A DNA stretch of 64,000 bases from the NCBI RefSeq assembly GCF_024168485.1, contig NZ_JALJVY010000009.1, positions 124,001 through 188,000 on the forward strand, in the 5' to 3' direction. Made by a program: the position numbers and the translations under genes. Positions 10,788-19,830 of the stretch are shown here, piece by piece (the stretch's first letter is position 1; every line of letters begins with the position of its first letter). The notes beneath the pieces are model-generated. The model was not told the DNA's origin. It saw only the letters and a list, made by a program, of their open reading frames with translations, and did not search any database. Source of the stretch: Sphingobium sp. OAS761. Lineage in GTDB: Bacteria; Pseudomonadota; Alphaproteobacteria; Sphingomonadales; Sphingomonadaceae.

Positions 10788-11171
10788 GTGAAGAAGCTTG
10801 CCATAGCGTTGGGTTTCGCTGTCGTCGCTCTGGTGCCGGGGGTCGCAGCCGCGGCGTCGGAAGAGTTGGTCGTCGTCGGTTCGCCCGACGGGATGCTGGC
10901 GGCTCAATCCCTCCTTGCAGGCCGCTTCGAAACGGCGCTCGCCAAGCTGGAGCCGATGCAGCCCTATGGTGAAAATGACCCGGCTCGCTTGATCAACCTC
11001 GGCAACGCCTATGCCGCAGTGGGTCGAACGAAACAGGCACGGGAGGCTTACCGGGCTGCGGGCTTTGCCCCTGAAATGACATTGCTGCTGGCGAATGGCG
11101 AGGAGGAATCGTCGCGAACGGTGGCCCGGCGGGCGCTTGGCCGGCTGAATCCCAGCTACGCCGCGCGTTGA
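10788..11171 (+). CDS. Small exported TPR-like protein
   Basis: A 127-residue protein. The GTG start at 10788 has GGGAG seven bases upstream, and translation from it gives a clean Sec signal peptide (KKLAIALGFAVVALVPGVAAA). The mature part has tetratricopeptide-like helices: AQSLLAGRFETALAKLEPM, then NDPARLINLGNAYAAVGRTKQAREAYRAA, close to one and a half TPR units. It is probably periplasmic and binds a partner. It sits 250 bases before the lipoprotein and TonB receptor genes. Its function is unknown; the neighbourhood suggests a role with that receptor system. Confidence 0.65.
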   Translation: MKKLAIALGFAVVALVPGVAAAASEELVVVGSPDGMLAAQSLLAGRFETALAKLEPMQPYGENDPARLINLGNAYAAVGRTKQAREAYRAAGFAPEMTLLLANGEEESSRTVARRALGRLNPSYAAR

Positions 11172-11237
11172 GATAATCGCGGATTTCCGCATTGCGGAAC
11201 AGGGCGTCGTCCATCGGGCGGCGCCCTGTTCGCACGA

Positions 11238-11286
11238 TTGTCATAAACGTCTTTAAATCGTCATATTACAGACGCCATTTCGTCAT
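11238..11286 (+). promoter_or_regulatory. Promoter-like segment with 11-bp phased GTCAT repeats
   Basis: TTGTCA (11238-11243) and CATATT (11262-11267), 18 bases apart, could serve as a promoter for the lipoprotein and TonB genes. GTC(T/A)T elements start at 11249, 11260 and 11282, that is, in exact steps of 11 and 22 bases. A response regulator of the PhoB type binds direct repeats with 11-base phasing, but the match to the CTGTCAT consensus is only partial, so assignment to phosphate control is speculative. Confidence 0.35.
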
Positions 11287-11421
11287 CGAAAAGGAATGAG
11301 GCTGTCATCGCCCCTCCCTAACTGCCACCGCTGAGGGCGACAGGGGGCGTCAGTCCGATTCGTAAATACCCCTGCGCTCCGCAGTTCAAACAACCCGGCA
11401 AGAGCCGGAAGCGGAGACGAC

Positions 11422-13017
11422 ATGGCCAAGATCAACCGAATCCATACGATTTTGATGGCGAGCTGCGCCTGCGTGGGCTTGAGCGCCTGCGGCGCGGACG
11501 ACATTGCATCGCCGGGCGAGGGCACTATCGTCATCCCGACGCCGACGCCGACGCCCACGCCGACCCCTACGCCGACGCCGACCCCCACGCCCACCAGCGT
11601 GACGCCGGCCGACAGTTGCCCGACGCTGTCCGGAGCGGACCAGCTTAGCGATCTGGGCACCATTTCCGACGGCACCAACACATGGCGCAACTGCGCCTTC
11701 CCCGCGCGCTTCAACAGCTCGACCGCCATCGCCAAGGTGGCCGGCGTCATTTATTCGCTTCCCGGCCGCGTCGATGTCGGCACCGATCAGGGCGCCGCGA
11801 GCACCAACACCGACGTGACATTGACGGTTGATCCGGGCGTTGTCGTGTTCGCGTCCACCGGCAATGCCTATCTGGCCGTAAACCGCGGCAACAAGCTCAA
11901 CGCCGTGGGCACCGCGAGCAAGCCCATCATCTTCACCAGCCGTGAAAACGTCCTGGGCACCACGACGGACCAGTCTTCCGGCCAGTGGGGCGGCGTCGTG
12001 CTGCTTGGCCGCGCCAAGATCACCGACTGCCAGGCACCGGCGGCCGAGCCCGGCACGACGGCGTGCGAGCGCGACACCGAAGGCACCAGCAATGCCCTTT
12101 ACGGCGGCGCGAACGATGCCGACAGCTCGGGTCGCATGAGCTATGTCCAGATCCGTTATTCGGGTTTCGTGCTTGCAGACGGCAAGGAACTTCAGGGCCT
12201 GACCCCGTCGGGCGTCGGCACCGGCACCGTGATCGACCATATCCAGGTGCACAACAGTTCGGATGACGGCATCGAAACCTTCGGTGGCGCGGTGAACTAC
12301 AAATATCTGGTCTTCACCGGTAACGAGGATGACAATCTGGATACCGATGTCGGTTTCCGCGGCACGGCCCAGTTCGTGATCTCGGTCCAGCGCGAAGGCA
12401 ACAATATCGGCGACACCTTCCTCGAAACCGACTCCAATGGTTCGGCGACGAAGAGCAATGCCAGCGAGGACGCTCTGCCCCGCCAGTATCTGAAGGTCGC
12501 GAACTTCACGCATATCCAGCGGTCGACCACCGGTGACGACGGCGCGACCATGTTGCTGCGCGGCGGCGCCGACCTGGCACTGGTGAACGGCATCATCGTC
12601 AGCCCGACTCAGACCTGCCTGCGCATCAACAGCGCCACCACCGTTCGCGATGCGGACACGACCCTTCAGGACGCGGGCAAGCCGCGCTACATCTCGGTCG
12701 TGATGCAGTGCAATTCCACGCCGTACAAGGGCACGGGCGGTGTGGATGTGTCTGTCGTCCAGTCGATCTTCGAGGCCGGCCCGAACAGCACGATCAGCTA
12801 CACGCCGTCGCTGACCAGCCTGTTCATCAACGGCGCAACTGAAACCGCCGTCACGGCCACCGACCCCAAGACGATCGACAGCGCCTTCACCACGACAAAT
12901 TATGTCGGCGCGGTGAAGGACAGCGGCGACACCTGGTATGCCGGCTGGACCTGCAACTCGGCCACTGCCAGCTTCGGCAGCGCCAGCGGCAATTGCACCG
13001 CGATCCCGACGACCTGA
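11422..13017 (+). CDS. Outer-membrane lipoprotein with (PT)10 linker and probable beta-helix domain
   Basis: A 531-residue protein starting with a lipoprotein signal (lipobox LSAC, Cys23), then ten Pro-Thr dipeptides (residues 39-58) acting as a stalk, then a Gly/Asp/Asn-rich domain. The first part resembles right-handed parallel beta-helix repeats (VDPGVVVFASTGNAYLAVNR, SGQWGGVVLLG, DGIETFGG, NEDDNLDTD). Several Cys pairs (CPTLS, NCAFP, DCQAP, ACERD, TCLRI, QCNST, TCNSA, NCTAI) suggest disulfides in an exported protein. No enzyme motif is recognised. It is followed by a TonB receptor on the same strand, 91 bases on, and GGAG precedes its ATG. It may be a surface ligand-capture partner of that receptor; this is inference. 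Confidence 0.7.
   Translation: MAKINRIHTILMASCACVGLSACGADDIASPGEGTIVIPTPTPTPTPTPTPTPTPTPTSVTPADSCPTLSGADQLSDLGTISDGTNTWRNCAFPARFNSSTAIAKVAGVIYSLPGRVDVGTDQGAASTNTDVTLTVDPGVVVFASTGNAYLAVNRGNKLNAVGTASKPIIFTSRENVLGTTTDQSSGQWGGVVLLGRAKITDCQAPAAEPGTTACERDTEGTSNALYGGANDADSSGRMSYVQIRYSGFVLADGKELQGLTPSGVGTGTVIDHIQVHNSSDDGIETFGGAVNYKYLVFTGNEDDNLDTDVGFRGTAQFVISVQREGNNIGDTFLETDSNGSATKSNASEDALPRQYLKVANFTHIQRSTTGDDGATMLLRGGADLALVNGIIVSPTQTCLRINSATTVRDADTTLQDAGKPRYISVVMQCNSTPYKGTGGVDVSVVQSIFEAGPNSTISYTPSLTSLFINGATETAVTATDPKTIDSAFTTTNYVGAVKDSGDTWYAGWTCNSATASFGSASGNCTAIPTT
11536..11595 (+). repeat. Hexanucleotide repeat encoding (Pro-Thr)10
   Basis: Ten consecutive six-base units of the form CC(G/C/T)AC(G/C) inside the lipoprotein gene. 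Each unit adds one Pro-Thr dipeptide and keeps the frame, so slippage would change stalk length without breaking the protein. Third-base differences between units show that the tract is partly degenerate. Confidence 0.9.
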
Positions 13018-13108
13018 TCGACACCTGACCTCAACAGGGGCGGGGGAGCGTGAACCGACGCTTCCCCGCCTTCTTGCTCAAGACAGATCCCAAAAGGGGG
13101 AATTTCGC

Positions 13109-15787
13109 ATGTCGAAGCCGCTTACATTGGCGCGCCTGCTCCTGATTTCCACCGCGCTAGCCGCCCCGATGGCGATGGCGCAGACCGACACTGCCACTAC
13201 TGCCGGTGATGCTGGCGAGGCCGCTTCAGCCCCCGCCGCCGCGCAGGAGGACCAGGTCGATGTGTCCATTCCCGGTTCCGACATCGTCGTGACGGGGCGT
13301 CGGACGGCCAATATTTCCCAGTCGGCGCCCCAGGTGGTCAATGTGCTGTCGGCCGCGGACATCAAGCGTACCGGGGAGGGCGACATTGCTGGATCGCTCC
13401 AGCGCGTGACCGGCCTGTCGGTCGTGTCCGGCGGCTATGTCTATGTACGTGGTTTGGGCGACCGTTATTCTCTGGCGCTGCTCAACGGGTCGCCGCTGCC
13501 GAGCCCCGAGCCGCTCAAGCGTGTCGTCCCGCTCGACATTTTCCCCACCAGCGTGATCGCGTCGACACTGGTGCAAAAGAGCTTTTCCGCGAATTTCCCC
13601 GGCGAATTCGGCGGTGGCGTCATCAACCTGACGACCAAGGCCATTCCGACCGAATCCTATCTGGAACTGAGTGTCGGCAGTTCGGCCAACACCGAAACCT
13701 CCGGCCAGCTTGGCTACAGCTATTATGGCAGCAAGTCGGACTGGACCGGCTTTGACGACAGTTCGCGCGACGTGCCGCCGCTGCTCAAGAATGCATTTGG
13801 CAGCGGCGTGCCGTTCGCCAACATGGAGCGGGCCGACCAGCAGGCGATCATGATGCAGTTCCTGAACAGCAAGACGTCGGTGCTTCAGCGCACCAACAGC
13901 CTGCCGTTCAACTTCTCCGGCTCGCTCAATGCCGGAACGGCGTTCGACGTGGGCAGCGACGGCCGACTGGGCATCATCGCCACCGCCGGATACAGCAACA
14001 AATGGCGCACGCGCGCCAACCTGCAACAGGCATCGCTGACGGTGTCCGAAGGCGCAGGCAAGAGCGTCGATCAGGTCATCACCGACAACCAGATCACGGT
14101 CAACGGCCTGCTCGGCGTCGGCCTTGAGTGGGGCGACCAGAAGCTGCGCTGGACCAACCTTTATATCCGCGACACGCTCAAGCGCGGCGCGCTTTCTGTC
14201 GGGCAGAATGACGGCCAGATCCAGGGCGCCGATTATATGACGCAGCAGACCGCCTGGTATGAGCGGCAGCTGATCGACACGCAGCTCGTCGGCGAATTCA
14301 AGCTGAACGATGCTTTGAGCCTTGACCTCCGCGGTGGCTATGCCAATTCGCAGCGGGAAGCGCCCTATGAGCGCGAATTCGTCTATGTCCGGACCAACCG
14401 TGACCTGGACGTCGATCCCGTCGGGGATCGTTTCGTCAACGCGCTCAACCGTCAGCGCGGCGACGCGTCGATTACCTTCAGCGACCTGAATGAGGATCTC
14501 TGGTCGGCGGGCGCGGACCTGAGCTACAAGATTGCGCCGGGCTTCAACGTCACGGCCGGTTATGCGTTCACGGATACGAAGCGCACCTCGTCGCGCTACG
14601 AGTTGCATTTCGATGCCACCAATCTGCCGATCGCGGTTCAACAGGAACGTCCCGACTATCTGCTGTCCGACGCCACGATCCAGCTCTTCGACCTTGGTCT
14701 GCTTGATTTCTCGGGCAATTATCCGGTCTATGATGCTGCGCTGCGGGTGCATGCCGGCTATGGCCAGGTGAAGGCGGAGCTGTTCCCCGGCCTGAGTTTC
14801 GACGCAGGTGTCCGCTATGAAAGCGGCCGCCAGTCGGTGACCGGCGTCGATGTCTATTCGACCGGCGTGATACCGTTCAACCAGATCAAGAACGACTATT
14901 GGCTGCCGGCCCTGACGCTGACCTACGATGCCGGCGGCGGTTTGCAGTTCCGCGCGTCGGGATCCAAGACGATCGCGCGCCCGCAATTCCGCGAACTGAT
15001 CGCTCAGCCGTTCATCGACACGGAATCGAACCGCTTCTATCGCGGCAACCCGTTCCTCAAGGACAGCGAACTGTGGAACGCCGACATCCGCGCGGAATGG
15101 TATATGAGCCGTGACGAGCGGCTCACCGCGTCGGCCTTCTACAAGAAGATCGACAACCCGATCGAGACCTATACCACCATTACGGACACCTATGCGGTCA
15201 CGACCAGCTTCGCCAACGCGCCGGAAGCAACGCTTTACGGCGTCGAGGTCGAGGCGCAGAAATATGTCCCGCTGGATGGTCTGAGCGGCCCCTTCTTCGA
15301 AAGCCGACGCCTGGTCCTGATCGGCAACTATACCTATACCCAGTCGAAACTGAAGGTGGGCGCGGGCGACACGACCATCCCCTACACCTACACCACCGGC
15401 GATCTGCCCGCAGCATCCGACTATTTCATCGACGGCGCGCCGTTGACGGGCCAGTCGGATCATCTGGTGAACCTCCAGATCGGGCTTGAGGACACCGACA
15501 GGCTGTCGCAGCAGACGCTGTTGCTGACCTATGCCAGCCCGCGCGTCACGAGCCGCGGGCCGAACCTGCAACCCGACATCAAGGAAGAGCCGGGCCTGAC
15601 TCTGGATTTCGTGGCGCGTCAGGCTGTCACCCTGCCGGGCGGCGTCAACAGCGAGTTCAAGCTGGAGGCGCGCAACCTCACGGGACGGAAATATCAGGAG
15701 TTCCAGGAAGAAGGCGGCACCAAGGTGTTCTACAACCGCTACAAGATCGGCACGACCATTGCGGCGTCGCTGACTGTCGCCTTCTAG
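13109..15787 (+). CDS. TonB-dependent outer-membrane receptor
   Basis: An 892-residue receptor for energised import across the outer membrane. It has a signal peptide ending in AMAQ, an Ala-rich spacer, a TonB-box-like SDIVVTGRR, and a plug domain with VVNVLSAADIKRTGEGD, YVYVRGLGDRYSLALLNG and GEFGGGVINLTTK. A long beta-barrel follows, ending in a C-terminal Phe (ASLTVAF), as expected for BAM insertion. AAAGGGGG precedes the ATG at 13109. The substrate is not evident. It belongs with the TPR protein and the PT-linker lipoprotein upstream, and a strong hairpin follows its stop. Confidence 0.9.
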   Translation: MSKPLTLARLLLISTALAAPMAMAQTDTATTAGDAGEAASAPAAAQEDQVDVSIPGSDIVVTGRRTANISQSAPQVVNVLSAADIKRTGEGDIAGSLQRVTGLSVVSGGYVYVRGLGDRYSLALLNGSPLPSPEPLKRVVPLDIFPTSVIASTLVQKSFSANFPGEFGGGVINLTTKAIPTESYLELSVGSSANTETSGQLGYSYYGSKSDWTGFDDSSRDVPPLLKNAFGSGVPFANMERADQQAIMMQFLNSKTSVLQRTNSLPFNFSGSLNAGTAFDVGSDGRLGIIATAGYSNKWRTRANLQQASLTVSEGAGKSVDQVITDNQITVNGLLGVGLEWGDQKLRWTNLYIRDTLKRGALSVGQNDGQIQGADYMTQQTAWYERQLIDTQLVGEFKLNDALSLDLRGGYANSQREAPYEREFVYVRTNRDLDVDPVGDRFVNALNRQRGDASITFSDLNEDLWSAGADLSYKIAPGFNVTAGYAFTDTKRTSSRYELHFDATNLPIAVQQERPDYLLSDATIQLFDLGLLDFSGNYPVYDAALRVHAGYGQVKAELFPGLSFDAGVRYESGRQSVTGVDVYSTGVIPFNQIKNDYWLPALTLTYDAGGGLQFRASGSKTIARPQFRELIAQPFIDTESNRFYRGNPFLKDSELWNADIRAEWYMSRDERLTASAFYKKIDNPIETYTTITDTYAVTTSFANAPEATLYGVEVEAQKYVPLDGLSGPFFESRRLVLIGNYTYTQSKLKVGAGDTTIPYTYTTGDLPAASDYFIDGAPLTGQSDHLVNLQIGLEDTDRLSQQTLLLTYASPRVTSRGPNLQPDIKEEPGLTLDFVARQAVTLPGGVNSEFKLEARNLTGRKYQEFQEEGGTKVFYNRYKIGTTIAASLTVAF

Positions 15788-15831
15788 GCGGTCACGGCCG
15801 CAGGGCGAAACCCGCCGTCACGACAAGCATC

Positions 15832-15868
15832 GGCCGATCCATGTCACCCATGGATCGGCCGTCATTTT
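15832..15868 (+). terminator. Hairpin terminator after the TonB receptor
   Basis: A perfect 12-base-pair stem, GGCCGATCCATG (15832-15843) with CATGGATCGGCC (15849-15860), and a five-base loop; a short T-rich run (GTCATTTT) follows on the plus strand. It separates the receptor from the convergent oxygenase gene. Confidence 0.75.
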
Positions 15869-15956
15869 ATCGTCGGAACGGCAACATCGCGAACTATCGC
15901 CGTCATGGGGACCTGAAACGTCCCCATATGCCGACGAAGCATCGCGTCAGGGGCGT

Positions 15957-16607
15957 TTAGCCCCAGGGCTTTTCACGATACCATTTTGTGATCACATGCT
16001 TCACTCCGGCGCGCACTTTCATGCCGTGATGAAGACTGGCGGGATTGGGTTCGCCCGGACCCAGACGATTGTTCCATGCCAGCAATTTGCCCGTTTCCGG
16101 TTGGACCGTCTTGCCGATCTTGGTGAAGCGCGTGGCGCCGCCGGCACGCGGCTCGTTCAGATAGACCATAAGGGTCCAGGTCCGGTTGCCCGCGACCGAG
16201 CAATATTTGGCATAGTCCAGGCCCTTGGGATCGAAGTAATCGGTGTGCGCCTTGAATTCTTGCCCCACCGCATAGCGCTGACCTTGAATCGGTTCGCCAT
16301 ATGCAGGGTCAATACCGGCGAAGGCAGCGAGTTTCGCATCGATCGTCGCGACGAACGGATCATTGGGGTCCAGATCGCAGGTTTCGCTGGTCCGGAAATA
16401 ACCATCGCCATTGGCGTCGGCGATGGTCGAGGGACGGCGTTGCGCGTCGATGCACGTCATCAGCGCGCCGCATTCCTCGGCTGACAGGAAATTTCGCTGA
16501 ATGAAAAGGGTGAGATCGCGATTCGGCACGCGCTGAACGCGCGGCTGGCTGGCGATCCAGATTGGATCGGCATCCGGGGCGCAGGGGCGCACGGCAAGAT
16601 CGGACAT
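15957..16607 (-). CDS. Prolyl-4-hydroxylase-like 2OG-Fe(II) oxygenase
   Basis: A 216-residue protein of the prolyl 4-hydroxylase alpha-subunit fold. Iron ligands are His121 and Asp123 (HTDYFD) and His193 of SLHHGMKV, and Lys203 (GVKHVITKWYRE) is the likely 2-oxoglutarate anchor. TWTLMVYLNEPRAGGATRF is the typical core strand segment. The start at 16607 is chosen because the family begins shortly before the FLSAEECGAL helix; the frame upstream looks non-coding. The substrate is unknown: a protein residue or a small molecule. It is divergent from the type II secretion operon. Confidence 0.78.
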   Translation of the reverse strand: MSDLAVRPCAPDADPIWIASQPRVQRVPNRDLTLFIQRNFLSAEECGALMTCIDAQRRPSTIADANGDGYFRTSETCDLDPNDPFVATIDAKLAAFAGIDPAYGEPIQGQRYAVGQEFKAHTDYFDPKGLDYAKYCSVAGNRTWTLMVYLNEPRAGGATRFTKIGKTVQPETGKLLAWNNRLGPGEPNPASLHHGMKVRAGVKHVITKWYREKPWG

Positions 16608-16789
16608 GACTGTTCCCGGTCGTATGAGTGTGCAGTGCGAAATTTGCCGCCTTGCTATCGCTGGTGCGGGAAAATGCAAGTCTTTGGGGCCGCGCCGGCG
16701 CCACGTCATATAAGCGACATAAAATCGTCATTCGTCCGTAATGCATATTTCCTAGCAGGCATGCGTCACTCTAGGGGGTTGGTGAAATC

Positions 16790-17626
16790 ATGCGTGTGCC
16801 GTTCGGCGACATGGTCCGGGGATGGAGCGCCGTTACCCGGCCCTTGGACTGGCTCAAGTTGACGGAGCGTGTCGTGCTTGCGCTGCTGATGCTTCAGGTC
16901 GTGCGCTTCGCCTGGGTGATCGTCACTCCGGTCGGCAGCTTTGGACCTTGGGAAGGCCGCCAGGCGCAACTGATGCCGATGGCAGGGCGCCAGGCGCTGT
17001 TCGCAAGCTTCGATCCCTTCTTTGGTTCCGACGCGCGCGAGGCGACGGGCAACGCCGTGGTCACGTCGCTGGCTCTCACCCTCTTTGGCGTTCGCCTTAA
17101 CGAAGGATCGGGACTTGGATCGGCGATCATCGCCACACCCGACGGCGTGCAGAACAGTTATGCCGTCGGCGATCAGATCATGCCCGGGGTAGTCTTGAAA
17201 GCCGTTGCTTTCGATCATGTCAGCATCGACCGTGGCGGCGCCGAGGAACAGATATTCCTGGACCAGTCCACGCCCGTCGGGACGACGGCGCCGGCCGAAG
17301 CGTCACAGGATAGGGCGAGCGCGCCGCCGCCGCCCCAGGTGGACGGCCCGGTGACCGCCGACATGCTGAAGCGCGACGTCGGTTTTGCCCCGCGCATGGA
17401 AGACGGACGCGTTACCGGCCTGGTCCTGTCGTCGCGCGGACCCGGCTTCGCCGCAGCGGGCTTCCGCCCCGGCGACATCATATCGAAAATCAACGGCCAG
17501 CCGGTCGGTGCGGCCGGCGACCTCCAGACATTGCAGAACCAGATCGCGCCGGGCGCGCGCCTGTCCCTTACCGTGGAGCGCGGCGCCGCCGTCGCTTCCG
17601 TCAACCTGATCGTGCAAGGCCAATGA
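16790..17626 (+). CDS. gspC: Type II secretion system protein GspC
   Basis: Inner-membrane clamp protein that links the secretin to the inner-membrane platform. The 278-residue protein has one N-terminal membrane helix (VVLALLMLQVVRFAWVIV), a homology-region domain (LTLFGVRLNEGSGLGSAIIATPDGVQNSYAVGDQI), a Pro-rich linker, and a C-terminal PDZ domain (GLVLSSRGPGFAAAGFRPGDIISKINGQ). It is the first gene of a 13-gene run in which most stops overlap the next start. Its TGA overlaps gspD by four bases. Confidence 0.92.
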   Translation: MRVPFGDMVRGWSAVTRPLDWLKLTERVVLALLMLQVVRFAWVIVTPVGSFGPWEGRQAQLMPMAGRQALFASFDPFFGSDAREATGNAVVTSLALTLFGVRLNEGSGLGSAIIATPDGVQNSYAVGDQIMPGVVLKAVAFDHVSIDRGGAEEQIFLDQSTPVGTTAPAEASQDRASAPPPPQVDGPVTADMLKRDVGFAPRMEDGRVTGLVLSSRGPGFAAAGFRPGDIISKINGQPVGAAGDLQTLQNQIAPGARLSLTVERGAAVASVNLIVQGQ

Positions 17627-19830
17627 CTCGCAAATATCTTGTTTCCGCCGCCATCGCGCTTGCGCTGGCCGTACCGTTGCACGCCCCGCTACAGGCACAG
17701 CAAACGCTCAACGTGCGCGACGCTGACATCCGTGCCTTCATCCAGGATGCGGCGAGGGTGACCGGACGGACTTTCATCATCGATAGTCGCGTGCAGGGAA
17801 AGGTGTCGGTCGTGACCGACCGGCCGCTGTCCCGGTCCGAATATTTCGAGATATTTCTTTCTACCATGCGGGCGAACGGTCTGGTCGCCGTGCCCGCGCC
17901 GGGCGGTGCCTATCGCATCCAGCCGGCCGACGGCGCCGCCGGGCAACCCAGCGGCGTCGGCCGCGCGGCCAACCGCAACAGCTTCGTCACGGAAGTCTTC
18001 CGCCTGCGATCGATCGACGCGCAGAGCGCGCTGGAGACGCTGCGACCGCTGGTAAGCAAGGACGGATCCGTAACCGCCAACCGCGCGGGCAACAGCGTGG
18101 TGATCGCCGATTATGCCGACAACATCGCCCGCATCCGGCAGGTGATCGCACGGATCGATCGTGACAACGCGGCCACGCAGATGGTCATGCTGAAAAATGC
18201 AGGCGCGCGGGAGATCGCGACATCGTTGCAGGCGCTGGTCGCATCCGGCGGTGGCGAGAATGCGGCGCCATCCGTCGCTACGGTCGTGCCGATCGACAGC
18301 AGCAATTCCATTGCTATCCGGGGGGATGCCAACAGCGTCGCCCGCCTTGCCGCCATGGCGCGCGAACTGGACCGCCAGGCAGCAAGCGGAACCGAAATCC
18401 GCGTATACTGGCTTGAACATGCCGACGCCGAAAAGCTGCTGCCGGTGCTTCAGCAACTGGTCGGCCAATCGACCAGTCAGCCGGTGAGCGCGGCAACGCC
18501 GGCCGACGGCGCGCCCGCGAACGCATCGGCCGCATCGCAGGCGGCGGTGCCGGCTGCTGCGGCATCGCCCGGATCGTCGGGCGGCGGCATATCCACGCGG
18601 GGACCCGCTATCGTCACCCGTTACGAAGGGGCCAATGCGATCATCGTCGCAGCCAACAGCGACGTGCAGCGGATGCTGGGCGAAACGATCCGGCAGATCG
18701 ACACGCGGCGAGAGCAGGTGCTGGTGGAGGCGATCATCGTCGAGATCAGCGACGCGGCGGCAAAAAAGCTGGGCGTCCAGTTCCTGCTGGGCAGCACCAG
18801 CACGGGCTTCGCCGCGACCAACTATTCCAACGCCTCGCCCAATCTGCTGACCCTGGCGGGCGCCTATGCCGCCGATCGGCTGGGGACGACGAAAACGACC
18901 GTGGTCGCGGCCGACGGGACCACCACGACGACCGAGACCCAGACCAACAACGACCTTGCGAGCACGCTCCAGTCAGCGGCGGTCAACAGCCTGCAAAGCG
19001 CGACCGGCGCCATTGCGGGGCTGGGCGGCAGCATCGGCCAGAACGGCATTTTCGGGGCGATCATCAACGCCGTGAAGTCCGATACCGAAAGCAATCTGCT
19101 GTCCACGCCGTCGGTGATGACGCTGGACAACCAGAAGGCATCGATCCTGGTCGGGCAGCAGGTGCCTGTGACGACAGGCGAGGCGCTGAGCCAGAATTTC
19201 GACAACCAGTTTCGTACCGTCCAGCGGCAGGATGTCGGTATAAAACTGGAAGTGAAGCCGCAGATCAACACCGGCGGAGCGATCAAACTGTTCCTGCGAC
19301 AGGAAGTGTCGAGCGTCGCCGGCCCGGTCAGCAACAGCAACAGCGATCTGGTAATCAACAAGCGCGAGATAGAGACGACCGTGACGGTCGACGACGGCGA
19401 GATATTGGCGCTGGGCGGCCTGCTCGACGATAATGAGCGAAAAACCATCGAACGTATCCCCTTGCTGTCCGACATTCCCGGTATCGGTGAATTGTTCAAG
19501 AGCCGCAGCCGCAGCCGGACCAAGACCAACCTGATGGTCTTCATCCGCCCCACCATCCTGCAGTCGAAGGAGGACGCGCGGCGCCTGACGCAACAGCGCT
19601 ACGGCTATGTCCGGAACATGCAGCTCAATCGCAACCCGGATATCGAGCCGTCGATCGACGAACTGGTGCGCGACTATATGGGCGCGACACCGCCGCTGCC
19701 GCCGCAGCCGGGCGACACGCTGGTCGAGCCCCAGGCGCAGGCGACGCCGGAAGTGATCGAGCCGTCCGTCCGCCAATCCAGCGGCGTGGTGCGGCCCGTC
19801 GAGATACCGGCAAGCGGAGGGGGGCGATGA
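17623..19830 (+). CDS. gspD: Type II secretion system secretin GspD
   Basis: Outer-membrane channel of the secretion system. The 735-residue protein has a signal peptide (AAIALALAVPLHAPLQAQ), an N0 domain (LNVRDADIRAFIQDAARVTG), N1-N3 domains with the repeated pattern VIADYADNIARIRQVIARID, and the secretin core with VPVTTGEA, LKLEVKPQIN-type strands (KLEVKPQINTGGAIKL) and TTVTVDDGEILALGGLLDD. A Thr-rich insertion (about residues 420-440) lies in the membrane-proximal part. No GspS-type pilotin gene is nearby. Confidence 0.94.
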   Translation: MTRKYLVSAAIALALAVPLHAPLQAQQTLNVRDADIRAFIQDAARVTGRTFIIDSRVQGKVSVVTDRPLSRSEYFEIFLSTMRANGLVAVPAPGGAYRIQPADGAAGQPSGVGRAANRNSFVTEVFRLRSIDAQSALETLRPLVSKDGSVTANRAGNSVVIADYADNIARIRQVIARIDRDNAATQMVMLKNAGAREIATSLQALVASGGGENAAPSVATVVPIDSSNSIAIRGDANSVARLAAMARELDRQAASGTEIRVYWLEHADAEKLLPVLQQLVGQSTSQPVSAATPADGAPANASAASQAAVPAAAASPGSSGGGISTRGPAIVTRYEGANAIIVAANSDVQRMLGETIRQIDTRREQVLVEAIIVEISDAAAKKLGVQFLLGSTSTGFAATNYSNASPNLLTLAGAYAADRLGTTKTTVVAADGTTTTTETQTNNDLASTLQSAAVNSLQSATGAIAGLGGSIGQNGIFGAIINAVKSDTESNLLSTPSVMTLDNQKASILVGQQVPVTTGEALSQNFDNQFRTVQRQDVGIKLEVKPQINTGGAIKLFLRQEVSSVAGPVSNSNSDLVINKREIETTVTVDDGEILALGGLLDDNERKTIERIPLLSDIPGIGELFKSRSRSRTKTNLMVFIRPTILQSKEDARRLTQQRYGYVRNMQLNRNPDIEPSIDELVRDYMGATPPLPPQPGDTLVEPQAQATPEVIEPSVRQSSGVVRPVEIPASGGGR

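Noticed and set aside
13226..15571. 781-codon minus-strand frame opposite the TonB receptor
   Set aside because: Mirror frame produced by GC-rich codon use; the plus-strand receptor has signal peptide, plug and barrel motifs.
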